The notes: generated by a model not told the origin, from the letters alone. A stretch of 7,752 nucleotides of DNA from Candidatus Merdenecus merdavium (GCA_018715425.1 DVLR01000103.1:1-7752); one strand, 5' to 3'. Positions 1 to 7,113 are shown, numbered from the stretch's first letter. Translations and numbers: made by a program.

Positions 1-458
1 CTAGCTAAAAGATTATACATCACAGTAGCTAGTAAGCCTGCATAAATAATAGTCAAATAATCTTTGGCTTGATCGATGATATTGTCTGGTGTATTCAACA
101 TGAGTAGTATATTCTTATTAAAGATTAACAAGATGACCGTCAAAACTAAGGTCATACCGATACTTAAATAATAAGACATGGCTACGTAATGGCGAAGTCT
201 TTTCATATCCTTTGCACCAAAGCTTTGAGCAATTAAAATACTGAAACCATTCGTTAATCCATTCAGCCACCCCATTACCATAAAGACTAGGTATGAAGTT
301 GCTCCAATAGCCGCAAATGCTACCACACCATCGTATCTTCCTACTACAATAGAATCGACTAGATTATAAAGCTGTTGAAATAAATTACCTAAAAATACAG
401 GAACAGAAAAAAGAAGCAATAGCTTAAATGGATTACCTTTTGTCATATTTTGAGTCAT
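1..458 (-). CDS. MATE-family multidrug/cation efflux transporter, N-terminal part (cut by window edge)
   Basis: Reading leftwards from an ATG at 456-458, an open frame of 152 codons runs off the window with no stop. The protein begins MTQNMTKGNPFKLLLLFSVP and continues with FLGNLFQQLYNLVDSIVVGR, the hallmark start of MATE transporters (first membrane helix plus the QQLYNxVDxxxVGR loop), then a second hydrophobic stretch, LIAQSFGAKD and further helices. Only about a third of a typical protein of roughly 450 residues is visible. Family members are inner-membrane antiporters that export cationic drugs or metabolites using Na+ or H+ gradients; the substrate cannot be read from sequence. An AGGAGG (470-475) lies 11 nt upstream of the ATG. 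An in-frame ATG four codons later (446) is a possible alternative start. The start is 51 bp after the degV stop on the same strand with no terminator between, so co-transcription is plausible. Confidence 0.9.
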   Translation of the reverse strand, partial: MTQNMTKGNPFKLLLLFSVPVFLGNLFQQLYNLVDSIVVGRYDGVVAFAAIGATSYLVFMVMGWLNGLTNGFSILIAQSFGAKDMKRLRHYVAMSYYLSIGMTLVLTVILLIFNKNILLMLNTPDNIIDQAKDYLTIIYAGLLATVMYNLLA

Positions 459-509
459 GACTACGTCTCCCTCCTTTCACGTATGATGTCATCATCCTAC
501 TACTTCCGA

Positions 510-1379
510 TTATCTTTCTTCTCCTAAAAAGAATAGGGCTAAAGTACCAGGACCTGAATGTGCTCCAATGGTAGGACCAACATGATTGATAATGAACTCA
601 GTAAATCCGAAACGTTTGGTAATCTCATCTCTTACAAAATATGCATCTTCTAGACAATCACCATGGCTAATAAGAATAATATCGTTTTTATCTCGATAGC
701 TACCCATTTGTTTTTCCATGTTATCTACTAAGGTTAATAAAGATCTCTTTCGCCCACGGACCTTCCCAATTGGAATTAACTTACCTTCGTTATCTACATG
801 CATAATGGGTTTAATATTGATCATAGTACCTAGAATAGCTGTAGTTCTACTTACTCTTCCCCCTCTAAATAAATGAAATAAATCATCGACTGTAAAGTTA
901 TGACATGCATTTAATTTATGTTCTTCTAACCATGTATGAATTTCATGGAAAGACTTGCCCTGCTCTTTCATCACCACTGCTTTTTGCACTAACAATCCCT
1001 CTCCGAGAGAAGCTGCTAAAGAATCTACTACGGCTATTTTAGACTCTGGATACTCTTCTAAAAGCTCATCAGCTGCAATTTTTGCACTTTGATAGCTACC
1101 GCTTAAACCAGATGAAAAGGCAATATGAAGAATATCTTTTCCCTCTTGAATATATTTTAAAAACTCTTCCCTTGCAGATTCTGGATTAACCTGTGAAGTT
1201 GTAGGCATAGATCCTTTTCTCATTTTTTCATAGAATTCATGAACAGGTAGTTCATGGTTCATATCATAAGTTTCACCATCGATCATATACGTTAACGACA
1301 TGACACCTAATCCCTTTTCGTCTATAAAGCTCTGAGGTAAATCCGCCATATTATCTGTTGTAATTACAAACTCTCTCAT
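510..1379 (-). CDS. DegV family protein (FakB-like fatty-acid-binding protein)
   Basis: A complete 289-residue protein, the usual DegV length. DegV proteins bind one fatty acid; the studied FakB members present it to the kinase FakA, which makes acyl-phosphate for phospholipid synthesis in the cytoplasm. Visible family motifs are the N-terminal ITTDNMADLP strand-loop, T61-S62-Q63, the S89-S90-G-L-S93-G-S95 loop, FRGGRVS at 171-177, NIKPIM at 188-193 and a C-terminal H274-SGPGT. The Thr61, Ser and His positions correspond to residues that hold the fatty-acid carboxylate in characterised FakBs; this is by family analogy. AAGGAGGAG (1385-1393) sits 5 nt upstream of the ATG and fixes the start. 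No FakA kinase is in the window, and Firmicutes often carry several FakB paralogues, so ligand preference is unknown. It lies 91 bp after the S41 protease gene and 51 bp before the MATE gene, all on the same strand. Confidence 0.92.
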   Translation of the reverse strand: MREFVITTDNMADLPQSFIDEKGLGVMSLTYMIDGETYDMNHELPVHEFYEKMRKGSMPTTSQVNPESAREEFLKYIQEGKDILHIAFSSGLSGSYQSAKIAADELLEEYPESKIAVVDSLAASLGEGLLVQKAVVMKEQGKSFHEIHTWLEEHKLNACHNFTVDDLFHLFRGGRVSRTTAILGTMINIKPIMHVDNEGKLIPIGKVRGRKRSLLTLVDNMEKQMGSYRDKNDIILISHGDCLEDAYFVRDEITKRFGFTEFIINHVGPTIGAHSGPGTLALFFLGEER

Positions 1380-1470
1380 TTGTTCTCCTCCTTATCCTAA
1401 TATATCCATCTATAATTACCATATCATAACCACCCTGCCAATTCTATAGATAGATGAAATTTTTTGTATA

Positions 1471-2700
1471 TTATTTATCTTTCAAGACCTCTAGAGCTTT
1501 TTGAAGCTGATTATCTTCTTCTTTTGTGATGGTTGACTGCTGCTTTAACTCCTCGGTCAAATCAATCTCTATATCTGGTTCAATCCCGATTCCATGAATG
1601 TTGTTTCCTTTTGGTGTATAGTATTTAGAAATCGTTAATTTCATTGCACTACCATCATCTAAATGAACCAGTGTTTGAACAATGCCTTTTCCAAAAGTAG
1701 TGGTACCTACTAAAGTACCTATTCCGTAATCTTGTATGGCACCTGCAAAAATCTCCGATGCACTAGCGCTGTTCCCATTGACAAGGAGAGCCAGCGGCTT
1801 GGTAAACTCATGCTTACCATCGGATTTATACTCTTCTCTTTCACCGTATTTATCTTCTGTATATACAATCATTCCTTCTGGTAACATCTGTTGGAGCATA
1901 TGAACCACAGTGCTTAGAACACCACCAGGATTATTCCGAAGATCTATCACCAGTTTTTCCATACCTTGGTTATTTAAATCCTCCATAGCTGCGTTAAACT
2001 GCTCTTCTGTTATGACATCAAATTGTAAGATTTTAATATATCCTACTTGATCTTCCAACATTTCATGTTCAATGGTTGGCACTTCCACTTCTTTTCGTTC
2101 TACTTCTATATCCATGTAGTCCCCTTGGCCTTCTCTTACTATAGTCAAAGTAACTTTCGTATTTTCCTCTCCTTTTATCAAAGATACTACTTCTGTTAAA
2201 TCCATATCACTTACTTCTGCACCATCTACTTTATATAAGATATCTTCTGGAAGAAGACCTGCTTCTTCTGCTGGTGTTCCTTCAAACATTTGAACAATCT
2301 TGATGATACCTGTTTCTTTATCCTGTGACATAGTGGCTCCTATACCATAGTATTTACCCTCTGTGGATTCCATTGTTGATTTTAATTCTTCTTTTGTGTA
2401 GTAAACGGAATAAGGATCTTCTAGACCTTTTACTAAACCTGCGTACATTCCATCTACTAACTGGGAATAATCAATATCTTCTAGATAATAGGCATTGATT
2501 TTACTTAGCATCTCATTTAGCTTACTGTTTACTTCTTCGCTACCAGGTAGTGGTACATTAGATTCCTCCAAGTTTACAGGCCTTAAATTTACAGAAACAA
2601 TTCCTCTATTCTGTAAGATGAAAAAAGCACCTATTCCAAGGAAGATCATGACAAGTAGCCCACATAATATCCCTTTGCCAAAACCTTTGTTGTTTTTCAT
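1471..2700 (-). CDS. Membrane-anchored C-terminal processing protease (PDZ, peptidase family S41)
   Basis: A 409-residue CtpA/CtpB-type serine protease. Residues 1-8 are basic and about 9-29 form one hydrophobic segment, so it should be anchored with its catalytic part outside the membrane; no lipobox is visible at Cys13. A short helical region (55-110) with the family motif LEDPYSVYYT (93-102) leads to a PDZ domain at about 115-190 (GIGATM, EGTPAEEAGLLPEDILYKVDG). The S41 core follows, with VIDLRNNPGGVL (251-262), the nucleophile Ser313 in NSASASE and the general base Lys338 in FGKGIVQT, with Gln342. The 25 and 4 residue spacings match the Ser-Lys-Gln triad of B. subtilis CtpB. There is no C-terminal peptidoglycan-binding domain. 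AAGGAGG (2707-2713) is 6 nt before the ATG. It follows the M23 hydrolase gene after 174 bp containing a hairpin. Such proteases trim or degrade extracytoplasmic proteins, sometimes wall hydrolases; its substrate here is unknown. Confidence 0.95.
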   Translation of the reverse strand: MKNNKGFGKGILCGLLVMIFLGIGAFFILQNRGIVSVNLRPVNLEESNVPLPGSEEVNSKLNEMLSKINAYYLEDIDYSQLVDGMYAGLVKGLEDPYSVYYTKEELKSTMESTEGKYYGIGATMSQDKETGIIKIVQMFEGTPAEEAGLLPEDILYKVDGAEVSDMDLTEVVSLIKGEENTKVTLTIVREGQGDYMDIEVERKEVEVPTIEHEMLEDQVGYIKILQFDVITEEQFNAAMEDLNNQGMEKLVIDLRNNPGGVLSTVVHMLQQMLPEGMIVYTEDKYGEREEYKSDGKHEFTKPLALLVNGNSASASEIFAGAIQDYGIGTLVGTTTFGKGIVQTLVHLDDGSAMKLTISKYYTPKGNNIHGIGIEPDIEIDLTEELKQQSTITKEEDNQLQKALEVLKDK

Positions 2701-2782
2701 GTTTTGCCTCCTTAAGAATCAATAGGACTGACTATTAAATTCTTTCCTTTTAGATAAACCATTCCTTCTAATGGATGGATAG

Positions 2783-2821
2783 AAAGGCTTCAGTCAGAGA
2801 TCATCTCCCACTGAAGCCCTT
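2783..2821 (-). terminator. Strong hairpin between the M23 and S41 genes, terminator or processing/attenuation stem
   Basis: A perfect 9-bp inverted repeat, GGCTTCAGT (2786-2794) and ACTGAAGCC (2810-2818), extends to 12 bp in minus-strand RNA with one G-U pair. The 15-nt loop holds a smaller inverted repeat (GAGAT/ATCTC, 2797-2807). It begins 54 nt after the M23 stop codon. On the minus strand the 3' arm ends in UUU and then CUAUCC, so the uridine tract is poor. It may be a weak intrinsic terminator, letting some transcription reach the protease gene, or an mRNA-stabilising or processing stem. The hairpin is directly visible; its function is inferred. Confidence 0.6.
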
Positions 2822-2874
2822 CTTCTCTATCTCATTATTATATTCCTCTTTGTCATAAATATTAACAAGAATCT

Positions 2875-4266
2875 CTATAGATACTTTCTTGGATTTACAT
2901 AAGCTCCATTCACCGTTACAGCAAAGTGCAAATGAGGACCTGTAGAATATCCTGTAGATCCAACAGCCGCTATGGTTTGCCCCTTGCTTACCACTTGTCC
3001 AACTTGTGCATAAAGGGCTGAACAATGCATATAAAGAGTATTGATACCATTTCCATGACTAATAACAATATAATAACCTGTCGATGCTGTATATGTAGAA
3101 ACAATTACTGTTCCTGAATCAGCTGCCGCAATTGGTGTACCTGTTGGTGCTGCAATATCGATTCCTTTATGATAAGTAGATGCCCCTTCTGTCGGTGCAT
3201 CTCTTCCACCGAATTCGCTTGTGATCGTTCCACTTACTGGCCACATAAAGCTACCTGTTCCTACTGATGATCCACCGCTAGTGCCCCCTGTAGTGCCACT
3301 GCTAGATCCTCCTGTTGAACCACTGCCACTGCCCGTACTTGTTGTAGGTTTTTTGTTTGATTCCTGAGTTTCTTTACTGGTCTCTTTACTAGTTTCTTTA
3401 CTGGTTTCCTTCTTTGTTTCTTTACTAGCCAAACTTTGGCTCTCAGCTTCTGCTCTTTTTTGAGCTTCTGCTTCCTGCCGTGCAATTTCTTGCCTTTCTT
3501 TCTCTTCTTTTTCTCTTTGTGCTCTTTCAGCAGCTTCTTTTTCAGCTGCAGCAATCTGTTTTAATGTTTCATCTTCAGCTGCTATTTGATTTCTATACTC
3601 ACTGGCTGATTCTTCCGTAGTTTGAATACTTGCTCTATAATTTTCAATTTCCGTATTTTTTGTTTCGATTAATCCTTTTACAGATGCTTGTTTTTCTGTT
3701 GTTTCATTTTTTAATTCATCAAGCTGAGCATATTCTATCTCAAGAGTTGACTCCATCTCAACGATTGTTTCTTTCGTTTCTTGATATTTCACTAACATAT
3801 CTCGATCATATATTGAGATTTTGCTAACATATTCTGCTTTATTTAATAATTCTGTGATATTCTCTGCTTGAAATAATACTTCGAGATAAGCCCCACTTCC
3901 GTTTTCGTACATAAAACGGATGCGTTTCTTCATATCTTCATACTGTTTGGCTTCATCTTCTTTCGCCACCTCAAGCTCCCCTTGAGTTGTTTCAATTTCA
4001 CTTTGCTTTTCTGTCATCTGAACGTCTAGATCCGCCAACTGGTTAGTGATCTCGTTCATTTGCCCATCCAATTCCTCTACTACTTTATAAATCTCATCTT
4101 GTTCTTTTTTCATCGTACTGATTTGATCATTAGCATTGTTAAGCTGTGACTCTAAATTACTTTTCCTCTGCTGAACCTCTTCCTTCGTAGCACCATAAGT
4201 AGTCATGCTACTTCCTGCTATTAAGCTGATACATAAACCAACAACTCCGACTTTTTTCCTTATCAT
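2875..4266 (-). CDS. Secreted coiled-coil M23 (LytM-type) peptidoglycan endopeptidase, PcsB/CwlO/EnvC-like
   Basis: A 463-residue exported wall hydrolase, numbered from the ATG at 4264-4266. A signal peptide (MIRKKVGVVGLCISL...) ends near TYGA26. Residues about 28-265 are heptad-rich coiled coil, including the RIRFMYENGSGAYLEVLF and NKAEYVSKIS segments typical of PcsB/CwlO-type FtsX partners. A charged Glu/Lys/Arg/Ala helix, a SKET repeat and a Ser/Gly/Thr linker (about 305-335) lead to a C-terminal M23 domain. Its zinc ligands H366, D370 and H447 and catalytic H414 and H445 are all present (HKGID, YMH, HLH), so it should be active, unlike EnvC, which is a non-catalytic activator. A GTG at 4278, directly after the ftsX stop, could add four residues, but AGGTGG (4275-4280), 8 nt before the ATG, favours 4266. 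It is translated right after ftsX, so it is the probable hydrolase switched on by FtsEX. Confidence 0.94.
   Translation of the reverse strand: MIRKKVGVVGLCISLIAGSSMTTYGATKEEVQQRKSNLESQLNNANDQISTMKKEQDEIYKVVEELDGQMNEITNQLADLDVQMTEKQSEIETTQGELEVAKEDEAKQYEDMKKRIRFMYENGSGAYLEVLFQAENITELLNKAEYVSKISIYDRDMLVKYQETKETIVEMESTLEIEYAQLDELKNETTEKQASVKGLIETKNTEIENYRASIQTTEESASEYRNQIAAEDETLKQIAAAEKEAAERAQREKEEKERQEIARQEAEAQKRAEAESQSLASKETKKETSKETSKETSKETQESNKKPTTSTGSGSGSTGGSSSGTTGGTSGGSSVGTGSFMWPVSGTITSEFGGRDAPTEGASTYHKGIDIAAPTGTPIAAADSGTVIVSTYTASTGYYIVISHGNGINTLYMHCSALYAQVGQVVSKGQTIAAVGSTGYSTGPHLHFAVTVNGAYVNPRKYL
3368..3427 (-). repeat. Five 12-bp tandem repeats coding for a Ser-Lys-Glu-Thr linker
   Basis: Five consecutive 12-base units resembling GTTTCTTTACTG on the plus strand (units start at 3368, 3380, 3392, 3404 and 3416; the fourth is the most diverged). 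On the coding strand they give a SKET-like tetrapeptide repeat between the charged coiled coil and the Gly/Ser linker of the M23 peptidase. Because the unit is a multiple of three, copy-number change would lengthen or shorten the linker without a frameshift. Confidence 0.8.
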
Positions 4267-4274
4267 CTTATTTA

Positions 4275-4280
4275 CCACCT
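4275..4280 (-). promoter_or_regulatory. Ribosome binding site that decides the M23 start and overlaps the ftsX stop
   Basis: AGGTGG on the minus strand shares bases with the ftsX stop codon TAG (4279-4281) and lies 8 nt before the ATG at 4264-4266. The arrangement suggests translational coupling, with ribosomes finishing ftsX able to reinitiate on the hydrolase. No comparable site precedes the GTG at 4276-4278. Confidence 0.7.
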
Positions 4281-5187
4281 ATACTCTTAAATGTCTTCTA
4301 ACAGTTATAAAACTTCCCAAAAATCCAATTCCCATTCCCATTGCAAGAGCAATTGGAATCAGTGTTTTGAATACATTAGTTACGGGTACAAATTGAATAA
4401 ATCCTATTAATAAATAAAATCTGTTTATTACAAACTGAACAGCCTCACGATATACAAAATATAACAAGGTCAATGGAAGGACTGCCCCAATCAGACCAAT
4501 CATAAGCCCTTCAATAATAAAAGGAGCCCTAACAAAAAAGTCTGTAGCACCTATTAATTTCATAATACCGATCTCTTCTTTACGAACAGATATCCCTATT
4601 GTAACGGTATTGCTGATCAAAAATACTCCTACAGCTATTAAAATACCTATAATGGCTAAGGATGCGTAGCCAACTAATTTATTAAAAGAGGACAACATAT
4701 CCGCTGCTGTTTTTGATTGATTAATCTTTCGAACTCCCTCTAAATTACTAATGTATTGAACCAAGTCTTCCTGTGCTTCAATATCATTTACATAAACTTC
4801 GTAATTCGCCGAGTCCATGAGGGGATTATCATCTTGAAATCCCTCTGCTAAGGATGCATCTCCTTGAAAGTAATCTTCTTTTACTTTACTCCATGCCTCC
4901 TCTGCAGAAACGTATTTCATTTGAATCACTTCAGGTCTTGCCTCAATTTCTTTACCAATTTCATCGATTCTTTCTTGTGAGACTCCATCATCAAAAAAGA
5001 CTGTGATTCCCACTCCTTCTTCAGCTGTTTTTACTATATGTTGAAAGTTAATAACAATGGAGTAAAATAAACCGAACAAGAAAATACAAGCTGCTATGGT
5101 TGCTATGGATGCTAATGTAAATATTTTATTTCTATAAATACTTTTAAATCCTTGTTTTGTTGTATAACCTATTGTACTAATCCTCAT
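4279..5187 (-). CDS. ftsX: Cell division ABC transporter permease-like subunit FtsX
   Basis: A 302-residue membrane protein, numbered from the ATG at 5185-5187. It has the FtsX layout: a short cytoplasmic N-terminus, TM1 (about 23-46), an extracytoplasmic domain (about 47-170), then TM2 (172-194), TM3 (222-246) and TM4 (276-296). Between TM2 and TM3 lies SVRKEEIGIMKLIGAT (200-215), the conserved MacB/FtsX-type coupling loop that contacts the ATPase. FtsX does not transport; it passes FtsE ATP-hydrolysis movements to a wall hydrolase outside the cell. The frame is open back to a TTG at 5220, but AAGGTGAG (5195-5202) upstream of the ATG favours the shorter form, which starts at the usual MRIxxxxY/xxxQGFKxIxRN sequence. 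The start overlaps the end of ftsE by 11 bp (5177-5187), indicating coupled translation. Confidence 0.95.
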   Translation of the reverse strand: MRISTIGYTTKQGFKSIYRNKIFTLASIATIAACIFLFGLFYSIVINFQHIVKTAEEGVGITVFFDDGVSQERIDEIGKEIEARPEVIQMKYVSAEEAWSKVKEDYFQGDASLAEGFQDDNPLMDSANYEVYVNDIEAQEDLVQYISNLEGVRKINQSKTAADMLSSFNKLVGYASLAIIGILIAVGVFLISNTVTIGISVRKEEIGIMKLIGATDFFVRAPFIIEGLMIGLIGAVLPLTLLYFVYREAVQFVINRFYLLIGFIQFVPVTNVFKTLIPIALAMGMGIGFLGSFITVRRHLRV

Positions 5188-5863
5188 TTGTATACTCACC
5201 TTCTTGCTGATCGCTAACAACAGTACCTTTTTTAAGCTTAATGACTCGCTTTTTCATAGAATTAACGATCTCCTTGTTATGGGTAACTACCACTACAGTT
5301 GTGCCTTTTTCGTTAATCTCCTCAAGAAGCTTCATAATTTCAAATGAATTCTTGGGATCTAGATTACCGGTAGGCTCATCTGCCAAAAGAATGGCTGGTC
5401 TATTAATGAGGGCCCTGGCTATGGCAACTCTTTGCTGTTCTCCACCTGAAAGCTCTTTGGGGTTGGATTTGTACTTTTCAGCAAGTCCCACTTCCGAAAG
5501 CAAGATAGGAACATTTTTTTTAATCTTTCTACTAGGAGTTTCTACTACCCTTTGAGCAAAAGCTACATTTTCATAGACACTACGATCTAACAATAAACGG
5601 AAGTCTTGAAAAACCACACCTACATCTCTTCGATATTTAGGAATCTTTCTTCTTTTTAATTTGTTTAATAGTTTTCCATTCACAGTAATGGTTCCCTCTG
5701 TTGGTTCTAGCTCCTTAAGAAGTAATCTGATTAAGGTAGATTTACCAGAGCCACTATTTCCTACAATAAATACGAACTCTCCTTGCTCTATTGTTAAACT
5801 GACTTCATTTAATGCCGGTTGCCCTTTAGAATATGATTTGCTTACATTATCTAGTTGAATCAT
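5177..5863 (-). CDS. ftsE: Cell division ATP-binding protein FtsE
   Basis: A 228-residue cytoplasmic ABC ATPase of normal FtsE length. All nucleotide-binding elements are intact: Walker A GNSGSGKST (35-43), Q-loop Q86 in VVFQDFRLL, signature LSGGEQQR (138-145), Walker B ILLADE (158-163, catalytic E163), D-loop NLD (167-169) and H-loop H195 in VVVTHN. The VFQDFRLL(L) sequence and GxLxxLKRRKIPxYRR region are characteristic of FtsE rather than of other MacB/LolD-like ATPases. It pairs with FtsX, encoded next with an 11-bp overlap. ATP hydrolysis is thought to drive a shape change in FtsX that activates its hydrolase partner. AGGAGG (5871-5876) is 7 nt before the ATG. It lies 58 bp after the regulator gene on the same strand, with a hairpin in between. 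Confidence 0.97.
   Translation of the reverse strand: MIQLDNVSKSYSKGQPALNEVSLTIEQGEFVFIVGNSGSGKSTLIRLLLKELEPTEGTITVNGKLLNKLKRRKIPKYRRDVGVVFQDFRLLLDRSVYENVAFAQRVVETPSRKIKKNVPILLSEVGLAEKYKSNPKELSGGEQQRVAIARALINRPAILLADEPTGNLDPKNSFEIMKLLEEINEKGTTVVVVTHNKEIVNSMKKRVIKLKKGTVVSDQQEGEYTNED
5195..5202 (-). promoter_or_regulatory. Ribosome binding site that decides the ftsX start, inside the ftsE 3' end
   Basis: AAGGTGAG on the minus strand lies within the last codons of ftsE. Its AAGGTG core is 9 nt before the ATG at 5185-5187. It supports that ATG rather than the TTG at 5220, which lacks a recognisable site. Confidence 0.65.
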
Positions 5864-5895
5864 GTATAAGCCTCCTGATTTCTTACATGCTCTAT

Positions 5896-5919
5896 TCCTC
5901 TAAACCTAGAGGATTTTTT
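5896..5919 (+). terminator. Terminator-like hairpin facing the plus strand, between the regulator and ftsE
   Basis: A perfect 7-bp stem, TCCTCTA (5896-5902) and TAGAGGA (5907-5913), with a 4-nt loop is followed on the plus strand by six T residues (5914-5919). This is the form of a short intrinsic terminator, but for plus-strand transcription, where no gene is seen. On the minus strand, the coding direction, the hairpin has an A-tract before it and no U-tract after it, so it should not end the regulator transcript efficiently. It may stop antisense transcription entering the regulator gene, or only be an intergenic stem. Confidence 0.45.
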
Positions 5920-5921
5920 CT

Positions 5922-7010
5922 TTAATAATCTAGTGTTTCCATATACTTCATGTACTTTACAACCATAAGAGCAATTTTAAATGTAATAGCATCTTCAAAT
6001 ATTCTCAAGTCAAGACCTGTGCTCTTTTGTAATTTATCCAAACGATAAACAAGTGTATTTCTATGAATATATAATTGTCTTGAAGTCTCAGATACATTTA
6101 GACTATTTTCAAAGAATTTATTAATAGTCGTTAAAGTCTCTTCATCAAAATCATCTGGAGATTTCCCTTCAAAAATCTCTTTAATGAACATCTTACATAA
6201 TGGAATAGGTAATTGATAAATCAAACGTCCAATTCCAAGTGAGCTGTATGCAATAATATCTCTATCATTAAAGAAAATTTTACCTACATCAAGAGCCATT
6301 CTAGCCTCTTTATAAGAACGGGAAACTTCTTTGATTTCATTTACAATGGTACCATATGCAATATGAGCACCTAATCCTTTTTCTGAACCAAGAGAATCTA
6401 AGATCATCTGAGCAGTCTTTTCCATTTCATCATGTCCATCGTTTAATCCAAGTTCTTTTACTACAATAATATTTTTTTCATCTACAGCGGTAATAAAATC
6501 ACCTGTCTTATTACCAAAAATACTTCTGACGTTTTCTAAGGTAATACTATCTTTTTCTTGTTTCGTCTCTAAAATAAATACAACCCTTCTTACTTCTGTT
6601 TCAATATGTAGCTTCTTAGCTCTATTATAGATATCCACTAATAAAAGGTTGTCCAATAATAGATTTTTAATAAAGTTATCTTTATCAAAACGCTCTTTAT
6701 AAGCTATAAGTAAGTTCTGAATCTGAAAGGCTGCTATTTTTCCAACCATGTAAACATCATCACTTCCGCCGTTTGCTAGAAGGATATATTCACATTGATG
6801 TTCATCATAAACTTTAAAAAATTGGTGCCCTGATAATACCTGGCTATCTGCTGGAGATTCTACAAATGCCAAAACGGAATCTTGGTATTCTTCAGCTCCT
6901 AGAAATGTAGATGCTAAAACATTCCCTTCTGTATCAATGACACAAAGATCAATCCTAGTGATTGCTTTTAATCCCTCGATGGTATTTTGAAGTATTTGGT
7001 TTGATATCAT
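5922..7010 (-). CDS. CdaR/PucR-type transcriptional regulator
   Basis: A 362-residue, probably cytoplasmic regulator. The C-terminus has the PucR-type helix-turn-helix at about 303-330: NVSETSRQLYIHRNTLVYRL, with the diagnostic HRNTLxYRLxKLxxxTG spacing. The middle (about 130-265) resembles the degenerate GGDEF-like domain of CdaR-type proteins, including the SYKEARMALDVG segment. The N-terminus (LCVIDTEGNVLAST, then about 100 residues) looks like a PAS-like or diacid-recognition-type sensor, but is too diverged to name a ligand. CdaR itself responds to sugar diacids and PucR to purine breakdown; nothing nearby belongs to either pathway. AAAGGAG (7019-7025) sits 8 nt before the ATG. It is first in the run leading into ftsEX and follows a terminator, so it probably has its own promoter and may control this cluster, itself or distant genes. 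Confidence 0.88.
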   Translation of the reverse strand: MISNQILQNTIEGLKAITRIDLCVIDTEGNVLASTFLGAEEYQDSVLAFVESPADSQVLSGHQFFKVYDEHQCEYILLANGGSDDVYMVGKIAAFQIQNLLIAYKERFDKDNFIKNLLLDNLLLVDIYNRAKKLHIETEVRRVVFILETKQEKDSITLENVRSIFGNKTGDFITAVDEKNIIVVKELGLNDGHDEMEKTAQMILDSLGSEKGLGAHIAYGTIVNEIKEVSRSYKEARMALDVGKIFFNDRDIIAYSSLGIGRLIYQLPIPLCKMFIKEIFEGKSPDDFDEETLTTINKFFENSLNVSETSRQLYIHRNTLVYRLDKLQKSTGLDLRIFEDAITFKIALMVVKYMKYMETLDY

Positions 7011-7113
7011 TTCTTACACTCCTTTATCTTTATACTTATACAACTTTCACAACGAAAAATAAGATGTATTTTTCTTTCCCATAAGAACCTAACATATATT
7101 TTAATCTATAATT

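Noticed and set aside
1407..1456. Inverted repeat CATCTAT/ATAGATG in the gap between the S41 and degV genes
   Set aside because: The arms are only 7 bp, AT-rich and separated by about 36 nt, with no U-tract on the coding strand.
1395..1470. Possible degV promoter using TTGGCA on the minus strand
   Set aside because: No acceptable -10 box lies at 16-18 nt; TATGAT-like strings are at the wrong distance.
2801..3025. A 74-codon minus-strand frame running from the M23 gene into the hairpin
   Set aside because: It is an out-of-frame reading of the M23 catalytic domain with no ribosome binding site or family resemblance.
3261..3554. A 97-codon lysine-rich open frame on the minus strand inside the M23 gene
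   Set aside because: It is a shifted reading of the low-complexity Glu/Lys/Ala and SKET region; the M23 frame has clear domains on both sides.
5241..5555. A 104-codon plus-strand open frame opposite ftsE
   Set aside because: It is antisense to the conserved ATPase core, has no recognisable domain and reflects codon structure of ftsE.
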